Of a stretch of DNA of 64,000 nt, positions 1 to 7,971 are shown piece after piece. Under the pieces are notes generated by a model. That model saw only the letters and a list, made by a program, of their open reading frames with translations, ran no database searches and had not been told where the DNA came from. The position numbers and the translations under genes are program-made. Numbering within the stretch: position 1 is the stretch's first letter; each line of letters starts with the position of its first letter. The DNA is from Dyadobacter chenhuakuii (lineage in GTDB: Bacteria; Bacteroidota; Bacteroidia; Cytophagales; Spirosomataceae), in contig NZ_CP098805.1 of NCBI RefSeq assembly GCF_023821985.2, positions 4,030,001 to 4,094,000 on the forward strand, written 5' to 3'.

Positions 1-364
1 CGAAGCCGTAATCAATACTTTTAACCGGCCTTTTAATCGAACGTATGATGCCGCCGTCAGCGCCGGTGAGGCCGATGGCATTGCAGCTCAATGCTTGCAG
101 TTGTGCAACAAGATTTTTATTGACCAATCCCCCATAAACCATCGTTACTACGTCCAGCATGGCTTTATCCGTAATCCTGCGACCTTCCACCATCTGCGTT
201 TCGATCTGCAATTTGGCTGCCATTTGCGTGGCAACTTTCCCGCCGCCGTGGACGAGGATTTTAGGAGCATCGAGTTTGGCGAAGTCTTTCAGGAAACGTG
301 CGCAGGCTTCGGGGTTGTCGATTACGTTACCGCCGATTTTGACGACATAAAGGGTCTGGGACAT
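1..364 (-). CDS. argB: Acetylglutamate kinase, N-terminal part (gene runs off the window start)
   Basis: Reading the minus strand from the ATG at 364 gives about 121 codons that begin MSQTLYVVKIGGNVID and contain VHGGGK near residue 38 and LTGADGG near residue 100. These are the phosphate-binding glycine motifs of the amino-acid kinase fold, in the arrangement of ArgB. The enzyme phosphorylates N-acetylglutamate (in some Bacteroidota N-succinylglutamate) in arginine synthesis. The C-terminal half, with the rest of the ATP site, lies outside the window. A TAnnTTTG promoter box sits 32 bp ahead of the start. An open frame on the plus strand at 95-472 is its antisense shadow. Confidence 0.9.
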   Translation of the reverse strand, partial: MSQTLYVVKIGGNVIDNPEACARFLKDFAKLDAPKILVHGGGKVATQMAAKLQIETQMVEGRRITDKAMLDVVTMVYGGLVNKNLVAQLQALSCNAIGLTGADGGIIRSIKRPVKSIDYGF

Positions 365-395
365 TGTAGTGGGTTTTTATGCTGTGTTCGAGCCG

Positions 396-403
396 CAAAG
401 TTA
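396..403 (-). promoter_or_regulatory. Bacteroidota -7 promoter box for argB
   Basis: On the minus strand this reads TAACTTTG, a full match to the TAnnTTTG box used by the primary sigma factor of Bacteroidota. It ends 32 bp before the argB start. No good TTTG -33 box is present 19-20 bp further upstream, so the promoter is probable but not complete. Confidence 0.55.
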
Positions 404-493
404 GCAGAAACGTACAGCGTTGGAAGTGTAATTTCGATTGATGAATTTTTTTGCCAAAATTACGTTGACTAAGCAAAGCAGAATTAAAACATT

Positions 494-2599
494 ATGAAAC
501 GCCGCCTTCTCACCTCCCTTGTTCTTTGCCTATTTTTTTCGCAATCCGTTTTTTCCCAGCTTCAAAAGGCAAAAGCACATTGGACTTATTCATTTTCAAA
601 GCCAGAGGTTAAAAAAGGCGAGACTGTCGATCTGATTTTCACGGCTGTTGTGGACAAAGACTGGTACATTTATTCCAGTGACTTCGATCCGGATCTGGGG
701 CCGATGCTGACGACTTTTAATTTTGAAAAGAACAATACATTTGAGGTTGTTGGCAAGCTGAAACCGCAGAATCCCAAGGAAAAATTTGAGGAAGTCTGGG
801 GCGGAAAAGTTCGCTATTTTGAAGGAAAAGGGGTTTTTAAACAAACTATAAAAGTACTCGCGGATAACCCGGTCATCAAAGGGGCATCTGAATATCAGAC
901 TTGCAGCCACGTAACAGGGCTTTGCATTCCGGGCAATGATGATTTTGAATTTAAAGGCCTGAAAGTCGTAGCAGGCGCCGCAACGAGCGACCCACAGCCG
1001 ACCGTCGGGGCCGCAGCAACAGAAACGGGAACAGCTGCTTCCACAAGCGAGGCCACCGCAGCCACTGAAGATGTTGATTCGGCCTCACAAACAGCTTCGA
1101 ATCCCACTGTAACAACTGCCGAAGCGCCGGAAGCCAACACCGCTGTGGAGCAAGCGTTAACCGCAGAAGATCCTGAAAAAGACACTTCGCTCTGGGGCTT
1201 CGCATTAGCCGCATTTTTGTCCGGATTGGTCGCGTTGCTTACCCCCTGCGTATTCCCGATCATCCCGATGACGGTGAGTTATTTCACCAATCAGGAAAAA
1301 GGGAAGTTTAAGGCACTCTTGTATGGCATTTCCATCGTTTTGATATATACATTAATAGGAACCGTCGTTTCGCGCTTGAATGGTCCGGCATTTGCCAATT
1401 TCCTGAGCACGCACTGGATTCCTAACCTGTTGTTTTTTGCCATTTTCTTCGTTTTCGGATTGTCGTTTTTAGGGCTTTTCGAGATCGTTTTGCCAAGTGG
1501 TTTTGTAAATAAAATGGATCAGAAAGCTGATCAGGGCGGCTATGCGGGCGTTTTCTTTATGGCGTTCACATTGGTGCTCGTTTCGTTTTCCTGCACGGGT
1601 CCTATTGTCGGGAGCTTGCTGGTGGCTTCTGCGGGCGGCGAAGTTGTAAAACCAATCATTGGTATGGCGTCTTTTTCCGCTGCATTTGCGATTCCGTTCA
1701 CATTATTCGCCCTTTTCCCCCAATGGCTGAAATCGCTGCCTAAATCCGGCGGCTGGCTGAACACTGTAAAAGTCGTTTTGGGCTTCCTGGAACTGGCATT
1801 AGCATTGAAGTTTTTAAGCATCGCCGATCAGGTTTACCACTGGCGCTTGCTGGATCGCGAAATTTACCTCGCATTCTGGATCGTGATTTTTGGTTTGCTC
1901 GGTTTCTATTTATTAGGCAAAATCAGAACACCTCACGATTCCCCGCTTGAAAAAGTGAGTGTACCCAGATTGCTTTTATCCATTATCACCTTCACATTCG
2001 TCGTATACATGATCCCCGGCATGTGGGGCGCGCCATTGAAAGCATTGGCAGGTTACCTTCCGCCGCAATCGACATTGGATTTTGATTTAAACAAAAGAAC
2101 AGCAGGCGTCGCCTCAACGATTGCCCCCGGTGAAACCCGCAAATACGCCGATCTTTTCCACTTACCGCACGAACTAGAAGGCTTTTTCGATTATAAAGAT
2201 GCCTTAGCTTACGCCAAGAAAGTCAATAAGCCCGTTTTTATAGATTTCACTGGCCACGGCTGCGTAAACTGCCGCGAAATGGAAGCGAGAGTCTGGGTAG
2301 ATCCAGCTGTACAGCAACGACTTAGAGATGATTACGTCATCGTAGCACTCTACGTGGATGATAAAACAGAATTGCCTGAGTCCGCCTGGTACACTTCCAA
2401 ATACGATAACAAAGTCAAAAAAACCATCGGTGCCCAAAACGCCGACCTCCAAATCGTAAAATACAACAACAACGCCCAGCCACATTACTGTTTGGTCGAT
2501 AACGAAGGAAATCTGCTGGTTAAGCCAAAGAATTACGATTTAAATCCTGCAAATTTTGCAGCGTTTCTGGATAGCGGGAAGGCAGCGTTTGGGAAATAG
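494..2599 (+). CDS. dsbD: Thiol:disulfide interchange protein DsbD (cytochrome c biogenesis transmembrane reductase)
   Basis: DsbD carries electrons from cytosolic thioredoxin across the inner membrane to periplasmic thiol proteins. The 701-residue product has all three parts: a signal peptide (about 1-21); an N-terminal periplasmic domain with the Cys137/Cys144 pair (CSHVTGLC); a multi-TM core starting near residue 232 with Cys252 in LTPCVFP and Cys367 in SFSCTGP; and a C-terminal thioredoxin domain with CVNC at 590-593. A low-complexity Ala/Thr/Glu linker of about 70 residues (160-230) joins the first two domains and is longer than in enterobacterial DsbD. It is divergent from argB and has no co-directional partner close enough to call an operon. 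Confidence 0.95.
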   Translation: MKRRLLTSLVLCLFFSQSVFSQLQKAKAHWTYSFSKPEVKKGETVDLIFTAVVDKDWYIYSSDFDPDLGPMLTTFNFEKNNTFEVVGKLKPQNPKEKFEEVWGGKVRYFEGKGVFKQTIKVLADNPVIKGASEYQTCSHVTGLCIPGNDDFEFKGLKVVAGAATSDPQPTVGAAATETGTAASTSEATAATEDVDSASQTASNPTVTTAEAPEANTAVEQALTAEDPEKDTSLWGFALAAFLSGLVALLTPCVFPIIPMTVSYFTNQEKGKFKALLYGISIVLIYTLIGTVVSRLNGPAFANFLSTHWIPNLLFFAIFFVFGLSFLGLFEIVLPSGFVNKMDQKADQGGYAGVFFMAFTLVLVSFSCTGPIVGSLLVASAGGEVVKPIIGMASFSAAFAIPFTLFALFPQWLKSLPKSGGWLNTVKVVLGFLELALALKFLSIADQVYHWRLLDREIYLAFWIVIFGLLGFYLLGKIRTPHDSPLEKVSVPRLLLSIITFTFVVYMIPGMWGAPLKALAGYLPPQSTLDFDLNKRTAGVASTIAPGETRKYADLFHLPHELEGFFDYKDALAYAKKVNKPVFIDFTGHGCVNCREMEARVWVDPAVQQRLRDDYVIVALYVDDKTELPESAWYTSKYDNKVKKTIGAQNADLQIVKYNNNAQPHYCLVDNEGNLLVKPKNYDLNPANFAAFLDSGKAAFGK

Positions 2600-2680
2600 G
2601 ACCTGTTTGCGGTGAATTTAATCAACGGAAAATCTGTTCGCATTTCTCAAATTTGTTATCTTTCACCAAATGTTGAGGTT

Positions 2681-2971
2681 ATGAAAGAGATAGCAGAGAT
2701 TGCCGCCAATTACTTCAAAGATAAGCCCGTCAAAAAAGCATATCTGTTTGGTTCTGCGGCAAGAAATGAACAAAACCAAGAAAGTGACGTAGACATTCTC
2801 GTGGATCTTGACTACGAAAAAGGCGCCGATTTCTTTACTTTTCTCGACATGCAGGAGCAGCTCACGACTTTGCTGGGCACAACGGTCGACCTTGTCAGTT
2901 CCAATGGTCTTTCGCCACACATCAAGCCTCACATTGATCAGGAAAAGAAATTGATCTATGAAAGAGTTTGA
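2681..2971 (+). CDS. mntA: MntA-type minimal nucleotidyltransferase antitoxin
   Basis: This 96-residue protein has the minimal nucleotidyltransferase signature GS-X10-DXD: Gly24-Ser25, then Asp36 and Asp38 (GSAARNEQNQESDVD). In the HepT/MntA family this enzyme neutralises the HEPN toxin by transferring AMP to its active-site tyrosine. The frame opens at 2612, but ATG 2681 is chosen because the family starts about 20 residues before the GS motif and a TATCTTTC box (2657-2664) resembling a -7 element lies just before it. The stop overlaps the start of the toxin gene by 14 bp, so the two are translationally coupled. Confidence 0.88.
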   Translation: MKEIAEIAANYFKDKPVKKAYLFGSAARNEQNQESDVDILVDLDYEKGADFFTFLDMQEQLTTLLGTTVDLVSSNGLSPHIKPHIDQEKKLIYERV

Positions 2972-3296
2972 CAAAGCACGACTCCTTCACATCATCGAGG
3001 CCATTCATTACATTGAAACTTTTATTGAGGGCAAAGTAAAAGATGACCTTTACAATGATCCAATGCTGCGCTTTGCGATAGAACGGCAATTGGAGATAAT
3101 CGGCGAAGCGGCCAATCATTTGTCTGACGAACTTAAACTAACAAATCCTGAAATAGAATGGCGTAAAGTGATTGCGTTCCGAAACTTCATAGTTCATGAA
3201 TACTTTGGTATTGACCTTGAATTGGTTTGGGATATTATTGCTAACAAAATTCCGCTTTTGAAAATGGTTGTAGAGAGAATGAATGCAACATTATAA
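2958..3296 (+). CDS. hepT: HepT-type HEPN ribonuclease toxin
   Basis: A 112-residue, mostly helical protein carrying the HEPN RNase motif R-X4-H-X-Y: Arg75, His80, Tyr82 in RNFIVHEY. HEPN toxins of this family cut RNA as dimers, and the tyrosine is the target of AMP transfer by MntA. The gene overlaps mntA by 14 bp. All three motif residues are present, so the toxin looks intact. The pair probably acts as a stress or phage-defence toxin-antitoxin module; nothing else in the area belongs to a defence island. A strong terminator follows at 3337. Confidence 0.88.
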   Translation: MKEFDKARLLHIIEAIHYIETFIEGKVKDDLYNDPMLRFAIERQLEIIGEAANHLSDELKLTNPEIEWRKVIAFRNFIVHEYFGIDLELVWDIIANKIPLLKMVVERMNATL

Positions 3297-3336
3297 CATA
3301 AGAATGGCTTTTATAAATTTTGCAAGCTTATTTTAG

Positions 3337-3359
3337 GGGATCAATTTGATCCCTTTTTT
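3337..3359 (+). terminator. Rho-independent terminator after mntA-hepT
   Basis: GGGATCA (3337-3343), a 3-base loop, TGATCCC (3347-3353), then six T. It closes the toxin-antitoxin operon. It also lies only 25 bp before the start chosen for the next gene, which rules out an earlier start inside the hairpin. Confidence 0.8.
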
Positions 3360-3384
3360 ATTTCCTAACAAGCCTAATATCCCA

Positions 3385-5871
3385 ATGTCTAAACCCTGGC
3401 TGCTGATTTTATTTCTGTTTGCTGCGTTTTCTAGTTTTGCCCAAACCTTCCGGCCGCCTGCCGTTCCGCTAATTACAATTGATCCTTATACCAGCGTTTG
3501 GTCGTTTGGGAATGAGCTGAATGGCTCTGTAACGAAGCATTGGACGGGTAAGCCGCATCCGATGGACGGGCTGATCCGGGTGGATGGAAAGACTTACCGC
3601 TTTATGGGCGCACCCACGCCGGAGATGAAAACGATATTGCCAACAGCCAAACAAGCACCCTATACAGCCAAATTCACAACCATAAAACCGGATCCAAACT
3701 GGTGGTATAAAGAAGGTTATAACGTCAGCACCTGGAAACAAGGCCCTGCGCCATTCGGGACGAAAGATCGTAACGATGCCATGCTGCGGGGAGGCACCGA
3801 GTTTCCTCAGGAGATCTGGTATCGCCGCGAATTCACATTAACAGCCGCTGATTTCGAAAAACCAACCCTGAACATTTTCCACGACGACGATGTCCAGGTT
3901 TTCATCAACGGCGTTCCCGCTTTTGACTGCGCCCCTTGCTACACAGGCGATTATGAGTTCAAACCAATGAGTGCCTCAGCAAGAAAGTCCCTCAAAAAAG
4001 GCAAAAATATCCTGGCCGCCTACTGCAAAAACGGCGCCGGCCCTGGCTATATCGACATTGGCTTGGCAGACGAAATCGCGCCAAAAGGCGCAGATGTGAT
4101 CCAGCTTGCAAAACAAACCGGTTTTAATATGACGGCAACCCAAACGATTTATGATTTCGTGGCTGGGCCGATTCAATTAAAAGCGCGTTTTGTGGCTCCA
4201 TTGATCCTGAAAGACCTGAACCTCATTTCCCGGCCTTTAAATTATGTGGTTTATGATGTTGCGTCTACGGATGGAAAGACGCATGAAGTGGAAATTTTAA
4301 ATGCGGTTTCGGGACTATGGGCGGTAAATGATGCAAGCCAGCAGGTCGCAGGAAAGCGGGGAGCCCCGGATGGCTTATTAATGTTGTCTCTTGCGAATAC
4401 CGAACCGAAATTGCTCGGCCGCAAAGGTGACGACGTCCGCATTGACTGGGGCCGCGCCTTTTTATCCGCGCCGCACCGGTTTGTTAAAAGCTCCGGTTTT
4501 GGTCCGTCAGAAGAAGTGATTAAAATGTTTGCAAAAAGCGGTTTTGTCACGGCAAACCAGCGGGAGGCGGCGAATGCAGATACGAGATCGATGGCTTACG
4601 TGCTTGCGTTTGACAGTAAAATTGGTTCGCAAAGTCAATCCGTACACGCTATTATCGGTTACGACGATGAATATTCTGTCCAGTATTTTGGACAAAATCT
4701 CCGGCCATGGTGGAACAAAGAAGGGAATAAAACCATCGAAAATGAGCTGCAAAACGCAGAAACAGATTTTGCCAAAATCATGAAAGAATGTGAGGCAACG
4801 GACGAAATGATTTATCAGGATGCATTGAAAGCAGGCGGAAAACAATATGCCGATCTTTGTGTGCTGGCTTACCGCCAAGCTATTTCCGCACATAAGCTGG
4901 TTGCTGATCCTTCGGGCGCGCCGTTGTTTTTATCCAAAGAAAATTTTAGCAATGGCTCCATTGGAACGGTTGACATCACGTATCCATCCGCGCCATTGTT
5001 CCTGCTTTACAACCCAACCTTGCTAAAAGGCATGATGGAACCCATTTTCTATTATTCCGAAAGCGGCAAATGGACCAAACCGTTCGCGGCGCATGACGTT
5101 GGCACTTACCCACTTGCAAACGGCCAGACTTACGGCGAAGACATGCCCGTAGAAGAATCCGGCAACATGCTCACGCTCACTTACGCCATTTGCAAAGCCG
5201 AAAACAACATTGATTTCCCCAAAAAGCATTGGAAAGTCCTCACAACCTGGGCCAATTATCTTAAAAAAGAAGGCTTCGACCCTGCAAACCAGCTCTGCAC
5301 CGATGACTTCGCCGGCCATCTCGCCCGCAATGCCAACTTATCGATCAAGGCCATTATGGGCTTAGCCTCCTACGCAAAAATGGCCGAGCAACTGGGCGAC
5401 ACAAAAGAAGCCACCGAAGTAAATGCCCTGGTAAAAGAATTTGCCCAAAAATGGATGCAACTAGCTGACAGCGGCGATCATTATGCATTAACCTTCGACA
5501 ACAAAAACTCATGGAGCCAAAAATACAACCTCGTCTGGGATGACCTCCTGAACCTCAATGTATTCCCAAAAACAGTCGCCGAAAAAGAAATCAAATATTA
5601 TCTCACCAAACAAAAACCCTTCGGCCTCCCTCTTGACAGCCGCAAAACCTACACCAAATCCGACTGGATCATCTGGACCGCCACATTAGCCACCAACCAG
5701 CAAGATTTCGAAGCGCTGGTAAAGCCGGTTTACAAATATGCAATGGAAACCCCCGACCGTATTCCACTTTCAGACTGGCATGAGACGGTAGATGGGAAGT
5801 CGGTTGGATTTAGAGCAAGGTCGGTTGTGGGTGGATATTGGATGAAGTTTTTGGGGGATAGGTGGAAGTGA
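3385..5871 (+). CDS. Secreted glutaminase-family protein (DUF4964/DUF5127/DUF4965/DUF1793 type) with inserted beta-sandwich
   Basis: The product (828 residues from this start) has a signal peptide ending near FSSFAQ, then the N-terminal region typical of the fungal glutaminase A-like family (PPAVPLITIDPYTSVWS) and a C-terminal helical (alpha/alpha)6-like domain with DDFAGHLARNANLS and the closing GYWMKFLGDRWK. Members are exported and often sit with carbohydrate-degradation genes in Bacteroidota; the substrate is uncertain and the glutaminase name is by homology only. Residues of about 95-235 look like an inserted galactose-binding-type sandwich (EIWYRREF, then FHDDDVQVFING, then YIDIGLADE). 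The frame opens at 3346, inside the upstream terminator; ATG 3385 begins a normal signal peptide and is preferred. Confidence 0.82.
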   Translation: MSKPWLLILFLFAAFSSFAQTFRPPAVPLITIDPYTSVWSFGNELNGSVTKHWTGKPHPMDGLIRVDGKTYRFMGAPTPEMKTILPTAKQAPYTAKFTTIKPDPNWWYKEGYNVSTWKQGPAPFGTKDRNDAMLRGGTEFPQEIWYRREFTLTAADFEKPTLNIFHDDDVQVFINGVPAFDCAPCYTGDYEFKPMSASARKSLKKGKNILAAYCKNGAGPGYIDIGLADEIAPKGADVIQLAKQTGFNMTATQTIYDFVAGPIQLKARFVAPLILKDLNLISRPLNYVVYDVASTDGKTHEVEILNAVSGLWAVNDASQQVAGKRGAPDGLLMLSLANTEPKLLGRKGDDVRIDWGRAFLSAPHRFVKSSGFGPSEEVIKMFAKSGFVTANQREAANADTRSMAYVLAFDSKIGSQSQSVHAIIGYDDEYSVQYFGQNLRPWWNKEGNKTIENELQNAETDFAKIMKECEATDEMIYQDALKAGGKQYADLCVLAYRQAISAHKLVADPSGAPLFLSKENFSNGSIGTVDITYPSAPLFLLYNPTLLKGMMEPIFYYSESGKWTKPFAAHDVGTYPLANGQTYGEDMPVEESGNMLTLTYAICKAENNIDFPKKHWKVLTTWANYLKKEGFDPANQLCTDDFAGHLARNANLSIKAIMGLASYAKMAEQLGDTKEATEVNALVKEFAQKWMQLADSGDHYALTFDNKNSWSQKYNLVWDDLLNLNVFPKTVAEKEIKYYLTKQKPFGLPLDSRKTYTKSDWIIWTATLATNQQDFEALVKPVYKYAMETPDRIPLSDWHETVDGKSVGFRARSVVGGYWMKFLGDRWK

Positions 5872-5877
5872 CCAGAA

Positions 5878-5913
5878 CTTATAAATCCACATTAGATGAT
5901 TCGGATTTATAAG
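5878..5913. repeat. Inverted repeat between convergent genes
   Basis: CTTATAAATCC (5878-5888) and GGATTTATAAG (5903-5913) form a perfect 11-bp stem with a 14-base loop in the 61-bp gap between two convergent genes. It probably helps stop transcription in both directions, although there is no T-tract on either side. Confidence 0.5.
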
Positions 5914-5932
5914 CAAGCCTAATACAAGCTGC

Positions 5933-6622
5933 CTAGTTTATTTGTTGAACCGCATCTGGACCAACGTGAAAATTTGTATACGTTAAATTTGCTTCTGTCA
6001 GTAAGTTGTAGGTGAGCAAATTTACAGATTGCTTATTGTCCTTCGCTTCAAATTCAATTGTTTTAGTGATCCATTGATTAGTCTTATCCAAATTAATTAT
6101 CACATATTTATTAACATATGGAGTAGTAGCATTGTCTTTTACCGATAAATAAGCATGTGAAGCAAAATGGCTTGCGCGACCGGCTTCTTGAATGCTGGTT
6201 GTAGATATACTAAAGGTAAGTTTGTATTTCTTGCCCTTTATCAAATTTTCCATGTCGGCGCTAGCTTGCCCACTACCTTGTGCATCAGTTACTACTGTTA
6301 AGATTGACCCAGGACCTGTTGAGGGCTCTGACAACGGTTGAACCCACTTTTTAAAAGGATTACCCCCGTACGCTGTCAAGCTAGATGTAGCGTCTCGCGC
6401 GGGATCTCCTAATTTCCATTTTTTAGGCGCGCAACCAATACAAGTTGGGCCGTCTGTAGATGGAAGATAATATGCAGAGAAAACCGGTCCTCCCTCTCTT
6501 AGATTTGAGCTCTCATTTGTAACAACCGTTCCAGGTTGTAGTGTATCTTCTTTCGAGCAACTGCTCATCATCATTAAAAAGGCCAAGCCCAAGCCAATTG
6601 GTAATTTTTGTACAAGATTCAT
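5933..6622 (-). CDS. Secreted lipoprotein of unknown function, predicted beta-sandwich
   Basis: A 229-residue protein with a type II signal peptide: hydrophobic stretch at 8-20 and lipobox SSC with Cys22, followed by SKED, so it is probably anchored in the outer membrane and perhaps surface-displayed. A CxxC pair follows (Cys61, Cys64 in TCIGCAPKKW). The C-terminal half (about 130-229), with LIKGKKYKLTFSIS and TKTIEFEAKDN, has the alternating pattern of a carbohydrate-binding-like sandwich. I cannot assign a family. It is transcribed alone, convergent with the glutaminase-family gene. Base composition is more AT-rich than its neighbours, as is the region up to 7.9 kb, which hints at acquired DNA. 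Confidence 0.7.
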   Translation of the reverse strand: MNLVQKLPIGLGLAFLMMMSSCSKEDTLQPGTVVTNESSNLREGGPVFSAYYLPSTDGPTCIGCAPKKWKLGDPARDATSSLTAYGGNPFKKWVQPLSEPSTGPGSILTVVTDAQGSGQASADMENLIKGKKYKLTFSISTTSIQEAGRASHFASHAYLSVKDNATTPYVNKYVIINLDKTNQWITKTIEFEAKDNKQSVNLLTYNLLTEANLTYTNFHVGPDAVQQIN

Positions 6623-6820
6623 TTTTACTTTGGTTGTAGTTAAACATTTGTTTTTATTATCGGCTACAAAACAAGGCTTTGGATTTCGATTTAATCGATT
6701 TGAATGAATGTGCGGACAGTTTGGTCTATTCCCCGGTATAGAGTGATTTCGGTCGGGAAATTTGTGATTTTTGGTTGGTAACTATTACTAGGATTGGTTT
6801 AGATATAGCTTGGAAATCAA

Positions 6821-6851
6821 TCTAGACCGCCACATTAGCCACAACCAGCAA
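6821..6851 (+). repeat. Fossil duplicate of a segment of the glutaminase-family gene
   Basis: These 31 bases match 5672-5703 of the upstream gene (coding WTATLATNQQ) with a single substitution (G to A at the fourth base) and one deleted base. No similarity is obvious on either side. It is too long and too exact to be chance and is most simply the remnant of a second copy, or of a rearrangement, of the 3' end of that gene. Confidence 0.7.
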
Positions 6852-6973
6852 ACTCCGGATTTTTGCGTTCATTCATCGATGCCAGCCGCACAATAATTGA
6901 TCTCTCTTTATGTCAGTAATCACATACTTCTGCACATTACATTACGCAAAAAATATGAGTGTCTAGCATTTAA

Positions 6974-6989
6974 TTAAGTTATAACTTAA
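6974..6989. promoter_or_regulatory. Perfect 16-bp palindrome, candidate antitoxin operator
   Basis: TTAAGTTATAACTTAA ends 4 bp before the toxin start codon. Toxin-antitoxin operons with a helix-turn-helix antitoxin usually repress themselves through such a palindrome over the promoter or start. Function is inferred from position and symmetry. Confidence 0.55.
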
Positions 6990-6993
6990 CTTT

Positions 6994-7392
6994 ATGTCCA
7001 AATTCAGTATCAGGAAGTCAATTGCTGTAGGGAACACAAGAATTAAACTTTACAAGTTAATAATTGATAATAGTTGTCAGGTTGACGAGTTTGAGAAACT
7101 TATTTTATTAGAAGGAACATTTGGAAAAGATATTGGTAAGATTTACGCCACCATAGAAGCGGCATGCAATCTTTCAATACTTCCAAAAACATTGTATAGA
7201 GTTTTGAAGTTGCCGGGCACATCTTTGAAAGTTTATGAGGCAAAAAGTGCCAGTCTGAGATACTATCTTATCAAGCTGGAAAAGACAGGTAAGGTTATTG
7301 TTCTGGCAGGTAAAAAGAATGGTCAGAAATTGGATTTAAAGCATTTAGGCAAACTGATACAAGAGATTCATTCACAAGGCATTCAAAATTAA
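6994..7392 (+). CDS. RelE/HigB-like toxin of a type II toxin-antitoxin pair
   Basis: A 132-residue protein whose C-terminal half has the RelE/HigB-like pattern of a strand with Tyr-Glu-x-Lys (VYEAKSASLRYYLIKLE) followed by GKVIVLAGKKN and a helix, as in ribosome-dependent mRNA-cleaving or related toxins. The N-terminal 70 residues are more diverged. The gene lies 4 bp before an XRE-type antitoxin gene, toxin first as in HigBA, and behind a palindromic operator candidate. The family assignment rests on pattern and context; the catalytic set cannot be confirmed by eye. Confidence 0.62.
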   Translation: MSKFSIRKSIAVGNTRIKLYKLIIDNSCQVDEFEKLILLEGTFGKDIGKIYATIEAACNLSILPKTLYRVLKLPGTSLKVYEAKSASLRYYLIKLEKTGKVIVLAGKKNGQKLDLKHLGKLIQEIHSQGIQN

Positions 7393-7396
7393 TCAT

Positions 7397-7756
7397 ATGG
7401 TAACGGGAAAAGATCTGGTAAATAATCCAGACTATTGGCTTACAAAAACCCAGATAGAAGTGTTCAATCTTCTGAATACTTACATGCAGGAGCATCATCT
7501 GACTCAGAAGCAAGTAGCCGAAAAATTGAAAGTGTCGCCTTCATACGTTTCCCAAATTCTTAATGGCAATTTCAACTTTACCATTTCGAAGCTGATTGAG
7601 CTGGCATTGCTGGTTGGTAAAGCGCCGGTTATTCAGTTCATTACAGTGGAGGAAACATTTAAAGCGGATCAAAACACGCAAATAATAAATCGTCAATCCA
7701 GGTCAAGAGGCATTCCAAAAACCGAACAAAATATTTCAAGCAAGCAAAAGTTTTAA
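7397..7756 (+). CDS. XRE-family helix-turn-helix antitoxin
   Basis: A 119-residue protein with a clear XRE helix-turn-helix at about 35-80 (LTQKQVAEKLKVSPSYVSQI, then LNGNFNFTISKLIELA). It should bind the operator ahead of the pair and neutralise the toxin encoded 4 bp upstream. The C-terminal 35 residues are polar and probably disordered, as in antitoxin tails that wrap the toxin. The reading frame stays open past the stop for a further 34 codons (see next entry). Confidence 0.8.
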   Translation: MVTGKDLVNNPDYWLTKTQIEVFNLLNTYMQEHHLTQKQVAEKLKVSPSYVSQILNGNFNFTISKLIELALLVGKAPVIQFITVEETFKADQNTQIINRQSRSRGIPKTEQNISSKQKF

Positions 7757-7861
7757 ATCAAAGACGAAACAGGTTTCAATCCCCGCAAACTCAACATCTT
7801 TTATACTTTTCGTGACTTACTGCTTTTCTGTCAGAGGATTGAAGCGATGAAGGCGGCTTAA
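7757..7861 (+). pseudogene. In-frame open extension after the antitoxin stop, possible gene remnant
   Basis: Directly after the TAA at 7754-7756 the same frame reads 34 sense codons before the next TAA (7859-7861). The peptide, including GFNPRKLNIFYTFRDLL and ending RIEAMKAA, has a normal protein-like composition. It could be the lost C-terminus of a longer antitoxin, cut off by a stop mutation, or the tail of another gene. No independent start is seen. Confidence 0.3.
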
Positions 7862-7882
7862 TAACTAATGTGTTTTCATTTG

Positions 7883-7918
7883 AAATGGCCTGGGCACTTT
7901 GCTTTTGGCCATTTTTTG
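7883..7918 (+). terminator. Rho-independent terminator after the toxin-antitoxin pair
   Basis: AAATGGCC (7883-7890) and GGCCATTT (7907-7914) form an 8-bp stem with a 16-base loop, followed by TTTG. It ends transcription before the GIY-YIG gene. Confidence 0.65.
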
Positions 7919-7971
7919 TGACTTAAAATCAAAACCAGCGTCTAAGATGTAAATCTAAACACGCTGGGGAT

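Larger units (their letters stand above)
6623..6993. other. 371-bp intergenic region, AT-rich
   Basis: No gene is visible. It holds an odd-centred palindrome TCGATTTAATCGA at 6686-6698, a short fossil copy of part of the glutaminase-family gene at 6821-6851, and a perfect palindrome at 6974-6989 just ahead of the next toxin gene. It must contain the start signals for the lipoprotein gene (minus) and the toxin gene (plus); no clear TAnnTTTG box was found for either. Confidence 0.6.

Noticed and set aside
95..472. 125-codon open frame on the plus strand at the left end
   Set aside because: It is antisense to argB, whose protein motifs are clear on the other strand.
2612..2680. Upstream extension of mntA
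   Set aside because: Would place the start before the promoter-like box and add 23 residues not seen in the family.
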